The notes under the pieces are model-generated. The model was not told the DNA's origin. It saw only the letters and a list, made by a program, of their open reading frames with translations, and made no database searches. Both the position numbers and the translations under genes were made by a program. A DNA stretch of 64,000 nt from Massilia sp. PDC64 (GTDB lineage Bacteria > Pseudomonadota > Gammaproteobacteria > Burkholderiales > Burkholderiaceae_D): contig NZ_FMZS01000003.1 in assembly GCF_900101265.1 (NCBI RefSeq), positions 496,001 to 560,000 on the forward strand, read 5' to 3'. Of the stretch, positions 43,204-51,903 are shown piece by piece (position 1 is the stretch's first letter; each line of letters starts with the position of its first letter).

Positions 43204-44922
43204 TCAGTACGGCCCGGCGCCCGGCGCCGTCACGTTGAAGTAATCGGCTTCGAGGAACGACGGCTGCGTTCGCGCCTGCGATCCTACGCTGAACAGGCCA
43301 ACCTGCGCGCCCACCCACGTACCGCGCGTGACGGGGAACGGGGCGCCGGCCGGCTTGAATTCGCGGCCGTCCACACTGTACGAAAAACCGACGAACGCGG
43401 TCTCGTACATGGACATGCGCAGGACCACGTCGTCCGGTGCGTCCGCCAGCACGACGGTGGACTCCTCGTGGCAGCGCGGTCCGAACGGGCCGCACACCGT
43501 GTGCACCAGTTCCGCCTTGCCGCCGCGCCGACGCAGGCCAATCCAGGCGTATTGCATCGCGTTGACGATCAGGCCCGCGCGGTCGCCGTCGACGGCACCC
43601 GCGAGCCGCACGTGCGTCTCCACGACGAAGCGCGACGCGGGCACCTTCTGCGTGAGGATCGCGCCCGCCGCGCGCACGAAGCCTTCGGCCTCCGGCACGA
43701 CCTGCGTGGCCAGCCGCAGGTGGCCGGGGTTGTCCGTCAGCGAGTACCAGCCGGGCGCCGGGTTCGCTCCCCATTGCCATTGCGGGCCGAGGACGGAGGC
43801 GTCGAACGCGTCGCTCGTCGCCGGCGCCGCCGGGCCGTAGCCCTGCACCGGCTTCGCGTACGTGTTCACGGGTTCGCCGGTGCCGGGCGTGCGACCCGGG
43901 GCGCCGATCACCGGCCAGCCGTCCTGCCAGCGCATCGGCTGCACGTGCACGACACGGCCATACGCACCCTTGTCCTGGAAGTGGATGAACCAATCTTTGC
44001 CGTCCGGGGCATCGACCCACGCACCCTGGTGCGGCCCGTTGACGGGCGTGTCGCCCTGGTCCATCACGCGCCGGGCCTCGTACGGCCCGTCGATCGAACG
44101 CGAACGGAACACCGCCTGCCAGCCCATCTCCACGCCGCCCGCCGGCGCGAACACATAGTAATAGCCGTTCGCCTTGTACAGCTTCGGTCCTTCGATGGTG
44201 TGGTAGCCGGGGTAGCGGGCGCCGTCGATGATGATCTTGCCGCCGTCGTCCAGCAGGCGCGTGGCTTGCGGGTCCATGCGGCGCAGGGTCAGCACGTTGT
44301 TGATGCCCGCGCGGCTCTTCGCCCACGCATGCAGCAGGTACGCGTTGCCGTCGTCGTCCCACAGCGGCGCGGGGTCGATGATGCCGCGTCCGGGCAGCAG
44401 CAGCCGCGGCGGCGTCCACGGACCGGCGAAGTGTTCCGCCGTCGTGACGTAGACGCCGTAGTCCGGGTCGGGGTAGAAGATCCAGAAGCGACCGTCATGC
44501 CAGCGCAAGGTCGGTGCCCACACGCACTTGCCGTACTGCGGACGGTCGAACACGTTGGCCGGCACGAGGCGGGGCAGGGCGTGGCCGACGAGCGTCCAGT
44601 TCACCAGGTCCGGCGATTCCAGCAGCGGCAGGCCGGGCGCGTTGTTGAAGCTGGACGCCGTCATGTAGAACCTGTCGCCCACGCGGATCACGTCCGGGTC
44701 GGAATAGTCCGCGTGCAGGACCGGGTTGCGGTAGCGGCCGTCGCCGAGATCGGCGATCCACGGCGCGGCGGCGAGCTCCGCCACTGCCGGCGGCCGGGCG
44801 GGTTCGGCTACGGTGCGGCAGCCCGCCACGGCAGCCGCGGCGAGGAGGACGGTGGCGGCAATCCGCGTGTGCGTCGGCGGGTGGATGATGCGAGAAGCAG
44901 GCACGAACGTCTCCTTGTTCAT
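43204..44922 (-). CDS. GH43 glycoside hydrolase with C-terminal beta-sandwich domain, lipoprotein
   Basis: About 572 residues. N-terminal signal with lipobox AVAGC (Cys35). Five-bladed propeller at residues about 55-370: base Asp in DYSDPDVIRVGDRFYM, acid Glu in HTIEGPKLYKANGYYYVF, and a pKa-modulating Asp in GIIDPAPLWDDDGNAYL. A beta-xylosidase-type C-terminal sandwich domain follows at about 390-570. GH43 enzymes remove arabinofuranose, xylose or galactose side groups, and the specificity here is not readable. Start at ATG 44922 (MNKETF); an ATG at 44982 lies upstream of the operator and is less likely. Divergent from the LacI gene. Confidence 0.88.
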   Translation of the reverse strand: MNKETFVPASRIIHPPTHTRIAATVLLAAAAVAGCRTVAEPARPPAVAELAAAPWIADLGDGRYRNPVLHADYSDPDVIRVGDRFYMTASSFNNAPGLPLLESPDLVNWTLVGHALPRLVPANVFDRPQYGKCVWAPTLRWHDGRFWIFYPDPDYGVYVTTAEHFAGPWTPPRLLLPGRGIIDPAPLWDDDGNAYLLHAWAKSRAGINNVLTLRRMDPQATRLLDDGGKIIIDGARYPGYHTIEGPKLYKANGYYYVFAPAGGVEMGWQAVFRSRSIDGPYEARRVMDQGDTPVNGPHQGAWVDAPDGKDWFIHFQDKGAYGRVVHVQPMRWQDGWPVIGAPGRTPGTGEPVNTYAKPVQGYGPAAPATSDAFDASVLGPQWQWGANPAPGWYSLTDNPGHLRLATQVVPEAEGFVRAAGAILTQKVPASRFVVETHVRLAGAVDGDRAGLIVNAMQYAWIGLRRRGGKAELVHTVCGPFGPRCHEESTVVLADAPDDVVLRMSMYETAFVGFSYSVDGREFKPAGAPFPVTRGTWVGAQVGLFSVGSQARTQPSFLEADYFNVTAPGAGPY

Positions 44923-44940
44923 TCGGTGGAGCTTGGGGTT

Positions 44941-44952
44941 GTTATCGATCTC
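44941..44952. promoter_or_regulatory. Operator site 5, GTTATCGATCTC
   Basis: One full half-site of the consensus, immediately downstream (on the minus strand) of a weak promoter TTGATT/TACCAT for the GH43 gene. Confidence 0.6.
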
Positions 44953-45065
44953 ATGGTAGCATTGTTGAATTGATGCAATCAAGGCAAACCAGGATGCATA
45001 CGCAGGGGGGACGGAATTGGCGTTTCCATTGCCCCGGCGGTATCATGTCAACCAATACACGAAAT

Positions 45066-45077
45066 GAAATCGATAAC
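45066..45077. promoter_or_regulatory. Operator site 6, GAAATCGATAAC
   Basis: One full half-site plus partial second half, 36 bases before the LacI-family gene; suggests autoregulation. Confidence 0.6.
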
Positions 45078-45112
45078 AAAGCCAGGCCGTCAGACTACAG
45101 GACAACAATTAC

Positions 45113-46162
45113 ATGGGTAGTGAAACCAAGCAGGGCGACCGCCCGACCGGCAGTGCGACCGTGTGGGACGTGGCCCAGAAGGCCGGCGTCTCCGCGATGA
45201 CCGTGTCGCGCGTCATCAACGGTAACGCCAGCGTCAGCGACAAGACGCGGGAAAAGGTCAACCGCGCCATCCAGGAACTGAATTACCAGGTCAACGTGGC
45301 GGCGCGCGCCGCGCGCATCGGTACGCTGCGGGTCGGCCTGTTGTACAGCAATCCCAGCGCCGCGTTCCTCAGCGCCTTCCTCGTCGGGGCGCTCGGCGAA
45401 TGCAGCCAGACGGGCGCGCACCTGATCCTCGAGAACTGCGACAACCTGCGCAGCCAGCGCAAGGCGATCGACCGCCTGATCGCAGACGGCGCCGACGGCA
45501 TCCTCGTGCCGCCGCCGCTGTGCGACTCCAAGGCCGCGCTCAAGCAGCTGGCCGAGATGGGCATCCCGTCCGTGGCCGTTGCGACCGCGAAGCCGTCGCC
45601 GCAGATGTCGGCCGTGCGCATCGACGACTACGAGGGCGCAATGACGATGACGAAGCACCTGCTGGCCCTCGGCCACACGGACATCGGCTTCATCAAGGGC
45701 GACCCGGAGCACACGCCGGCCCAACTGCGCTACCAGGCGTTCATCGACGCCATGCGCGAGGCCGGCCACCACGTGCCCGCCGAGCGGGTGGCGCAGGGCA
45801 TGTTTACGTACCGTTCGGGCCTGCTGGCGGCGCGCGAACTGCTGGCGCAGCCGACGCGGCCGACGGCCATCTTCGCCAGTAACGACGACATGGCGGCCGC
45901 CGTCATCGCCGTCGCGCACGGCATGCACCTGCAGGTCCCGGACGACATCGCCGTCTGCGGCTTCGACGACACGCCCGTCGCGACGACCGTGTGGCCGGAA
46001 CTGACGACGATCCACCAGCCGATCACGGAGATGGCACGCAGCGCCGTCGCCCTGCTGGTGGAACACATCCGCGCGCGCCGCGCCGGCCAGTCGTACATGC
46101 CGCAGCACCGGCTGATGCCGTTCACGCTGGTCGAACGCGAGTCGACGGAAGCCCACGAGTAG
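45113..46162 (+). CDS. LacI-family transcriptional regulator of the polysaccharide locus
   Basis: A 349-residue regulator: N-terminal LacI HTH (TVWDVAQKAGVSAMTVSRVI at residues 16-35), hinge helix, and periplasmic-binding-protein-like effector domain (FASNDDMAAAVIAVAHGM, VCGFDDTPVATTVWPELTTI). The hinge reads YQVNVAARAAR, with Ala where LacI and PurR have the minor-groove-intercalating Leu. LacI-type operators are palindromes centred on CG, as is GTTATCGATAAC, which lies before this gene and its neighbours. Predicted to repress them until a uronate oligosaccharide or KDG-type intermediate binds. Confidence 0.92.
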   Translation: MGSETKQGDRPTGSATVWDVAQKAGVSAMTVSRVINGNASVSDKTREKVNRAIQELNYQVNVAARAARIGTLRVGLLYSNPSAAFLSAFLVGALGECSQTGAHLILENCDNLRSQRKAIDRLIADGADGILVPPPLCDSKAALKQLAEMGIPSVAVATAKPSPQMSAVRIDDYEGAMTMTKHLLALGHTDIGFIKGDPEHTPAQLRYQAFIDAMREAGHHVPAERVAQGMFTYRSGLLAARELLAQPTRPTAIFASNDDMAAAVIAVAHGMHLQVPDDIAVCGFDDTPVATTVWPELTTIHQPITEMARSAVALLVEHIRARRAGQSYMPQHRLMPFTLVERESTEAHE

Positions 46163-46165
46163 CGC

Positions 46166-47368
46166 TTACCAGTATGGACGCCACGTGCGGGTGAGCCGCA
46201 CGAGGGCCTCCAGGTAGAAGTAATCGCCCCAGATGCACGCCTCGTCCACGCCGACGCCGTTCGGCTTGTGGTACACGCCGTGCTTCAGCAGGCCGCTTCC
46301 CGGCGTGCCGCTCGCATCGGCGTAATCGCCGGCGAGCGTGAGCACCGTGCCGGCCGCCGCCCGTTCGTAGGCGCCGCGCAGCGGGTCGGCGAGCGGCAGG
46401 TTGCGCGCCAGTTCCAGCAGGCCGCACGCGGCGATGGCGGCGCCCGAGCTGTCGCGCGGTTCCGTCCCCGACGTGAATACCAGGTCCCAGTAGCAGATGC
46501 CGTCCGCCGGCAGGCGGTTCAGGTAGTAGTTGGCGAGCACCTTCGCCAGGTCGACGAGGCGGCTGTCGCCGTTGTGGCGGTACACGAGCGGGAAGCCCGA
46601 GATGCCCCACGCCTGGCCCCGCGCCCAGCACGAATCGTCCGCATGACCCTGGTGCGTCTTGCCATGCAGCGGCGCGCCGCTGGCCGGGTCGAAGAAGAAG
46701 GTGTGGAACGTGGAGCCGTCCGGTCGCGCGATGTGGCGCGCGGCCGCCTCGATGTGGCGGTCGGCCGCCGCGCGGAACGCGGGGTCGCCCGTGTAGTTGC
46801 TTGCCCAGTACAGCAGCGGCAGGTTCAGGTTGCAGTCGATGATCATGCGGCCGCGCTGGGCCGGATCGGACAGTTCTCCCCACGCCTGGATGATGCCGGC
46901 GCCGGGCAGGTAGCGCTCCAGCAGCAGGCGTGCGGCACCGAGGGCAGCTTCGGCCGCCAGCGGCTCGCCCGTGAGCTGCCAGCCGGCCACGCACGAGAGG
47001 CTGTACAGGAACCCGAGGTCGTGGTGGTTGACGTTGATGCGGTCGCGCTGGCGCGCCTGGAAGCTCGCCACGTGGCGCAGGCCGGCATCGCGGTAGCGCG
47101 CGGCGCCCGTCAGTTCGTACGCCAGCCACAGCATGCCGGTCCAGAAGCCGTTCGTCCATTCCGTGTTGTCCATCGCCTGGTAGACGCCGCCCTGCGACGA
47201 CGGCATCGGGAAGGCGTCGCCGAAGTGGGCCAGGTTGCGGTCGACGCCGTCCAGCGCGCGGGTGATCGCGCGGTCGATGGCGGCCTTGTCGATACCGCGG
47301 TTCCAGTGGGCCGGCAGGGCGCCGGTGTTCAGCGGCTCCAGTGCCGCCGTGTTCAGGGGTGGGGTCAT
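46166..47368 (-). CDS. GH88 unsaturated glucuronyl hydrolase
   Basis: A 400-residue alpha/alpha-barrel enzyme hydrating the delta-4,5 unsaturated uronic acid that lyases leave at oligosaccharide ends, which releases it from the next sugar. Family landmarks: NTEWTNGFWTGMLWLAYELTG, NHHDLGFLYSLS and MIIDCNLNLPLLYWAS (the two catalytic-region Asp residues), DDSCWARGQAWGISGF, EPRDSSGAAIAACGLLELA. GH88 fits better than GH105. No signal peptide, so cytoplasmic. Last gene of the leftward catabolic operon, 28 bases after the symporter gene; converges with LacI at a 3-base gap. Confidence 0.87.
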   Translation of the reverse strand: MTPPLNTAALEPLNTGALPAHWNRGIDKAAIDRAITRALDGVDRNLAHFGDAFPMPSSQGGVYQAMDNTEWTNGFWTGMLWLAYELTGAARYRDAGLRHVASFQARQRDRINVNHHDLGFLYSLSCVAGWQLTGEPLAAEAALGAARLLLERYLPGAGIIQAWGELSDPAQRGRMIIDCNLNLPLLYWASNYTGDPAFRAAADRHIEAAARHIARPDGSTFHTFFFDPASGAPLHGKTHQGHADDSCWARGQAWGISGFPLVYRHNGDSRLVDLAKVLANYYLNRLPADGICYWDLVFTSGTEPRDSSGAAIAACGLLELARNLPLADPLRGAYERAAAGTVLTLAGDYADASGTPGSGLLKHGVYHKPNGVGVDEACIWGDYFYLEALVRLTRTWRPYW

Positions 47369-47396
47369 GCTTGCTCCTTGTGGTTCATTTTGCGGC

Positions 47397-48638
47397 TCAT
47401 TTGCTTAATTCTGGCAGGGGCGCCGCTTCCGGCGCCGTGGTCTCCGGCGGCGTCGGCAGCAGGAAGACGGCGGACAGGATGAGGAAGACGAGGCCCAGGC
47501 CCGCCAGGATCAGGTAGGTCGCGGAGAAGCCGATCCGGTCGTAGCCGACGCCGGCCAGAGACGACAGCGCGAAGATGCCGACCGAGTGCCCGAAACTGAC
47601 GCCGACCATGTAGACGGTCGATGCGAGCCGGTTGTCGAAGTGGCGCGCGATGTAGCGGAACAGCGAGACGGCGAGGATCGGCAGTTCCACCGAGTGCAGC
47701 AGCTTCATCGCCGAGATCGAAACGGGACCGACGGCGAGGCCGGAGCCGGCGATCCGCACGAGCATGATGGAGCCGGCCAGCAGCAGGCCGTTCTTCGCGC
47801 CGATGCGGCGGACGAGCAGGGGCGCGAGGAACAGGCCGCCCGCTTCCAGGAAAATCTGCGCGGAGTTCAGGTAGCCGAACATCGCGACGCCCGTCTTCGG
47901 GTCCGGGAACAGCGACGCGAAATAGCGCGAGAACTGCTGGTCGAACACGAGGTACAAATTCGTTACGCCCAGCACGAACACCATGAAGCGCCAAAAGCCC
48001 GGCATGCGCAGCAGCGCGAACGCGTCGGCCAGTTTGACGCCTTCCTTGCCGCGCGCGCCGGGTTCGGCCGGACCGGCGTTCGTCACGGCCAGGAGCGCCA
48101 GCATCACGCCGCCCGCGAGGGACGCGAGCGCGAAGTTGATGCCCGGGTCGACGTTGTAGATGCGGCCACTGAACGCGGCGGCGCTGGCGAAGCCCAGCGA
48201 GCCCCACAACCTCACGCGGCTGTATTCGAAGCCGTCGCGGCGGCCGATGCGGTCGACGTACGATTCGATCGCGTAGCTGCCGGCAGTGAACGTGATGCCG
48301 AGGTACAGCCCGCCCACGGCGGCACCCAGCAGGATGTTCGCCTTCAGCAGCGGCGCGTACAGGTACGGGAAGAACAGGCCGGACAGGGCGACGAGGGCCG
48401 CGACCGTCCACAGGATGTTGCGGCGGGTACCCACGCGGTCCGACACGAAGCCGTAGATCGGCTGCGAGCACATCGCGGCGAAGGCGTTGGCCGCGAAGAC
48501 GAAACCCGCCTCGGTCCCCGACAGCTTGAGCGTCTGCCCCAGCCAGACGGCGAGCAGCGAAATGCTCATCGCCTGGGCGAAGAAGTAGGTGTAGACGAAG
48601 CCGCACAGGAAGCGGAATTGCGATGTGCGTGTTGCCAT
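47397..48638 (-). CDS. LacY-type oligosaccharide:H+ symporter (MFS)
   Basis: A 413-residue, 12-helix transporter of the oligosaccharide:H+ symporter family. Residues essential in E. coli LacY have clear counterparts: Glu/Arg pair in YAIESYVDR...SRVRLWGSLG, and the proton/sugar charge network KLLHSVELP (Lys319, His322, Glu325 equivalents). This predicts proton-driven uptake of a disaccharide across the inner membrane, probably the unsaturated-uronyl disaccharide later cut by GH88. Located between the PfkB kinase gene and the GH88 gene. Confidence 0.88.
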   Translation of the reverse strand: MATRTSQFRFLCGFVYTYFFAQAMSISLLAVWLGQTLKLSGTEAGFVFAANAFAAMCSQPIYGFVSDRVGTRRNILWTVAALVALSGLFFPYLYAPLLKANILLGAAVGGLYLGITFTAGSYAIESYVDRIGRRDGFEYSRVRLWGSLGFASAAAFSGRIYNVDPGINFALASLAGGVMLALLAVTNAGPAEPGARGKEGVKLADAFALLRMPGFWRFMVFVLGVTNLYLVFDQQFSRYFASLFPDPKTGVAMFGYLNSAQIFLEAGGLFLAPLLVRRIGAKNGLLLAGSIMLVRIAGSGLAVGPVSISAMKLLHSVELPILAVSLFRYIARHFDNRLASTVYMVGVSFGHSVGIFALSSLAGVGYDRIGFSATYLILAGLGLVFLILSAVFLLPTPPETTAPEAAPLPELSK

Positions 48639-48649
48639 GGTGTCTCCTG

Positions 48650-48661
48650 GTTATCGTTCTG
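48650..48661. promoter_or_regulatory. Operator-like site 7, GTTATCGTTCTG
   Basis: One half-site of the consensus 12 bases upstream of the symporter start, inside the 36-base gap to the kinase gene; may allow separate control of symporter and GH88. Confidence 0.5.
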
Positions 48662-48680
48662 CTTATTGTTCTGCTTATTG
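48657..48680. repeat. Two tandem copies of TTCTGCTTATTG
   Basis: A 12-base unit repeated exactly twice, joining the symporter leader and the last codons of the kinase gene (stop 48675-48677). Role unknown; possibly slippage or protein binding. Confidence 0.6.
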
Positions 48681-49655
48681 TCGTGCTGTCGTGCCGAAAT
48701 ACTGTTGGCCCGACGCGGGGAAGTCAAGCGCGTCATCCCGCTGCACGGCGATCGCGTCCGCCAGTGCGAGCACGGCGTCCAGCGTCGGCGGCTGCGCGCC
48801 GGCCACGCGGCAGGCGGCCGTCCCGGCGGCGACGGCGACGCGCAGATGGCTGCCGCCCGGCAGCTCAGGCCATGTCATGAGGCTGTAGAGCAGGGCGCCA
48901 ATGCTGGCGTCGCCCGCGCCGACCGTGTCGACGACGTCCACCTTGGGCGCGGCCGCATGCCAGGTGCCGTCGGGCCGGACCAGGTGGGCGCCGGCGCCGC
49001 CGCGCGTGAACAGGTACGTCGTCGCCGGATTCATGGCGCGCAGTGCCGCGAAGGCGGCGTCCGTGTCGTCGTGGCGGAACAGGCCCCGCAGGTCTTCGTC
49101 GGACACCTTGACCGCGTCCGCCAGGCCGACCATCGTGCGCAACGTGTCGTCGTAGCGCTCGTCTATCAGCGCGCGGAAATTCGGGTCGTAGCTGATCTTC
49201 GCGCCGCGCCGTTTCAGGTCGCGTGCCAGGGCGACGAGCGTGTCCGACAGCGGTGCGCGCGCGAGGCTGATGCCGCCGAAATGGACCCACGCCGCGTGCT
49301 CCCGCCAGCCGGCCGGCAGGCGGTCCGGATCGAAGTGCAGGTCGGCGCTGTCCGTGCCGATGAAGAAGTAGCGGGGCGGATGGCGTTCGTGCACGACGGC
49401 CAGCAACGGCGGGCGGTCGACCTGCTGCAGGAAGCCGGGGTGGAGCTCCGCGGCCGCGCTGGCGGCCGCGAGTTCGAGGCCGAACACGTCGCGGCTGACG
49501 GCGCCTGCGAACGCGCTTGGGATGCCGAGGCGGGCGACGACGCGCGCCACGTTCCACGTCGAGCCGCCGGTCTGGCTCGTCCACGTGCCGGGGCCCGTCG
49601 TGAGCAGGTCGGTCAGGGCCTCGCCGGCCGCGACGAAGCGGGGCAGCCCGGTCAT
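48675..49655 (-). CDS. PfkB-family sugar kinase (fructokinase-like)
   Basis: A 326-residue ribokinase-fold kinase. N-terminal GEALTDLLTTGPG and GGSTWNVARVVARLG, catalytic loop DTVGAGDASIGALL near the C-terminus with the Asp base. Compared with the second PfkB gene of the operon it looks closer to fructokinases than to KDG kinases. Start ATG 49655 overlaps the stop of the AGE-family isomerase, suggesting that it phosphorylates the product of that isomerase. Substrate is inferred from context. Confidence 0.82.
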   Translation of the reverse strand: MTGLPRFVAAGEALTDLLTTGPGTWTSQTGGSTWNVARVVARLGIPSAFAGAVSRDVFGLELAAASAAAELHPGFLQQVDRPPLLAVVHERHPPRYFFIGTDSADLHFDPDRLPAGWREHAAWVHFGGISLARAPLSDTLVALARDLKRRGAKISYDPNFRALIDERYDDTLRTMVGLADAVKVSDEDLRGLFRHDDTDAAFAALRAMNPATTYLFTRGGAGAHLVRPDGTWHAAAPKVDVVDTVGAGDASIGALLYSLMTWPELPGGSHLRVAVAAGTAACRVAGAQPPTLDAVLALADAIAVQRDDALDFPASGQQYFGTTARQ

Positions 49656-50866
49656 CGCGCCGCCTCCAGCACCTGCAGGGCGTCGTAGCAGGCGCCCATC
49701 GTGTGGTAATCCGTCTTGCCGGCGGGGCTCTTCTCGTCGGAGAGCTTGCGGTTGTCGCGGCTGAGGATGCGGTACCACGCGCCGTGGTCGTGGTCGACGA
49801 AGTGCGTCCAGCTGTAGGCCCAGATGCGGTCGTACCAGTCCCAGTAGGCCTCGTTCCCGGTGCGCACGGCCAGCAGCGCGGCGGCCGCGAAGCTTTCGGC
49901 CTGCACCCAGAAATACTTGTCGCCGTCGCAGATGCTGCCGTCCGGGGCGTAGCCGTAGCAGATGCCGCCATGTTCGGTGTCCCAGGCGCGCAGCAGCGCG
50001 GCGTCGAACAGCTGGATGGCGCGGGGCGCGAGCCACCCGGCGTCGCCCGCGAGATGCCCGCGGTGGCGTTCGAGCAGCAGGAGCAGCTTCGCCCATTCCG
50101 TCAGGTGGCCGGGCTGGTAGCCCCAGGGACGGAAGATGTTCGTCTTGTCGTCGCGGTTGTAGTCCCAGTCCACCGACCAGTCGGCGCGGTAGTGCTCCCA
50201 CACGAAGCCGTCCGCGAGGGCGGCCTGGCGCTGCGTGATGTTGAGGGCCAGCGTCTCGGCGCGGTGCAGGTAGCGCTCCTCGCCCGTCGCCTCGTACGCC
50301 GCGAGCATCGCTTCGCACGAATGCATGTTGGCGTTCTGGCCGCGGTACGGGTCCAGCACGGACCAGTCGGCGCTCGCCTGGTCCGCGTACAGGCCGTGCT
50401 CCGGTTCCCAGAAGCGCGCCTCCATCAGGTCGTACGTCTCGGCCAGGTAACCGCGTGCCTCGGCGACACCGGCCCGCAACGCGTGCGCATACGCGAGCAT
50501 GACGAACGCGAGGCCGTAGCAGTGATTGTCGCCGTCGAGGACCGTCTTGCGCCCGCCGTCCCACGCGAGCTGCCACGCGTAGCCGCCCGTGCCGGGGTCG
50601 CGGTGCACGTCGCGCAGGAACGCGACGCCGTGGCGCACGGCCGCGAGGTAGTCCGGATCCGCGAAGCGGCGGTACGCCATCGCGTAGTTGAAGACGAAGC
50701 GCGTGCTGCTGACGAGGTGGCGCGTCGTGCGGTCGTACACGGTGCCGTCGTCGCGGAAGAAGTGATAAAAGCCGCCGCTCGGGTCGATGGCGCGCGGATG
50801 ATAGAACCGCATCGTGTGGGCGATGTGGTCGAGCAGGAAGCGGGGAGAACGGAAGTCGGGTGCCAT
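49652..50866 (-). CDS. AGE-family sugar isomerase/epimerase (mannose isomerase-like)
   Basis: A 404-residue (alpha/alpha)6-barrel protein of the N-acylglucosamine 2-epimerase family. Typical motifs with catalytic histidines: GDNHCYGLAFVMLAYAHAL, GQNANMHSCEAMLAAYEATG, RPWGYQPGHLTEWAKLLLLL. Members isomerise mannose to fructose, epimerise cellobiose, or act on related sugars. No signal peptide. Coupled to the PfkB kinase by ATGA. The mannose-to-fructose-to-fructose-6-phosphate pair is the simplest reading. Start at ATG 50866, 11 bases after the upstream stop. Confidence 0.85.
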   Translation of the reverse strand: MAPDFRSPRFLLDHIAHTMRFYHPRAIDPSGGFYHFFRDDGTVYDRTTRHLVSSTRFVFNYAMAYRRFADPDYLAAVRHGVAFLRDVHRDPGTGGYAWQLAWDGGRKTVLDGDNHCYGLAFVMLAYAHALRAGVAEARGYLAETYDLMEARFWEPEHGLYADQASADWSVLDPYRGQNANMHSCEAMLAAYEATGEERYLHRAETLALNITQRQAALADGFVWEHYRADWSVDWDYNRDDKTNIFRPWGYQPGHLTEWAKLLLLLERHRGHLAGDAGWLAPRAIQLFDAALLRAWDTEHGGICYGYAPDGSICDGDKYFWVQAESFAAAALLAVRTGNEAYWDWYDRIWAYSWTHFVDHDHGAWYRILSRDNRKLSDEKSPAGKTDYHTMGACYDALQVLEAAR

Positions 50867-50877
50867 GGCGGAGTTCT

Positions 50878-51903
50878 CTATCGTTGGGTGGGCGGGGACG
50901 GCTGGGGCCACGCGGCGATGCGGTAACGGGTTTCCCACGGCGCGTCGGGCGCGATGGCGATCCCGAGCCGGTCCGCCAGCGGGTGGTTCGCGGGCGCCGT
51001 CGCGACGCGGCCCAGGTCGAACAGGCTGTTCACGGGTTCTGCGCCCAGGGCGAGATGGCTGCTCATCCAGGGAAAATGGATGCGACCGCCGTTGCTGACC
51101 CACAGCAGCAGGTCGGGCAACTGCGTCGTGTCCCACCACAGGCCCACGCAGGCGTCGTAGTCGAGGTAGTGCAGCGCGAGCGGTGCCGCGCCGTCCTCGC
51201 CGCCGATCGCGCGCACCTGCAGCAGCTCCTCGGCGGGCGCGGAGAACGGCAGGTGGGCGAGGTCGATGGGACCGTCCACGCCGGCCAGCTTGTCCAGCGA
51301 GGCGGAGCGCGTGTCGGACAGCAGCCGCGACACCGCGCCCGCCGGCTGGGCCGGATAGCTGTGGATGCCGTCGTGCGGTCCGAGGAGCACGCGCACGCGT
51401 CCCGGCGCCTGCGGCAGGCGGAACGTCGGATGCAGGCCGGCGGGCACGCGCGCGGGGCGGCGGGCCCACACGCGCAACGTGATGTCGACGGCCGGCGCGT
51501 GCGGATCGGCCGCGATCTCGCGCTCGATGTGCTCGATCGGCGAGCCGGGCGGATAATCGATGGCGAGGTGGATGCGGGTGTCGCTACCGGACACGCAGCG
51601 CCAGTGATGGTTCGCCGCATAGCCGTGGTTCCACGCATCCTCGGGCGCGTGCGTGCGCCAGCCGGCGGGCAGGCCGTACGGCGCCTCCGTGCAGCCGAAC
51701 GGCAGGCACGGCCACTCGCCGCGCAGCCGGCGCATGAGGCCGGGCAGGGTGCCGGCCCGTGTCATGCCGGCCCACGGCGCCACGTGCATGATCTCCAGGT
51801 CGCGCTCGTCGCCGATGCGCAGGCTCAGGGGACCGAGCATCGCGCCGAGCGATTGCACGTCCGCGCTGCCGTGGTCCCAGGTGAGACGCCAGCTGCCGCT
51901 CAT
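50878..51903 (-). CDS. Aldose 1-epimerase-like protein
   Basis: A 341-residue beta-sandwich protein resembling galactose mutarotases (NHHWRCVSGSDTRIHLAIDY, LHPTFRLPQAPGRVRVLLGP). It would speed anomer interconversion of a sugar freed by the pathway. Conservation of the catalytic His/Glu pair is only partly clear. Start at 51903 overlaps the KDG-kinase stop as ATGA. Position between two kinases and the isomerase supports a catabolic helper role. Confidence 0.72.
   Translation of the reverse strand: MSGSWRLTWDHGSADVQSLGAMLGPLSLRIGDERDLEIMHVAPWAGMTRAGTLPGLMRRLRGEWPCLPFGCTEAPYGLPAGWRTHAPEDAWNHGYAANHHWRCVSGSDTRIHLAIDYPPGSPIEHIEREIAADPHAPAVDITLRVWARRPARVPAGLHPTFRLPQAPGRVRVLLGPHDGIHSYPAQPAGAVSRLLSDTRSASLDKLAGVDGPIDLAHLPFSAPAEELLQVRAIGGEDGAAPLALHYLDYDACVGLWWDTTQLPDLLLWVSNGGRIHFPWMSSHLALGAEPVNSLFDLGRVATAPANHPLADRLGIAIAPDAPWETRYRIAAWPQPSPPTQR

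Noticed and set aside
40085..44419. Very long open frame (over 1400 codons) on the minus strand opposite the TonB receptor and part of GH43
   Set aside because: It is antisense to two well-supported genes, has Arg/Ala/His/Val-biased low-complexity composition and no recognisable domain; a GC-rich codon-bias artefact.
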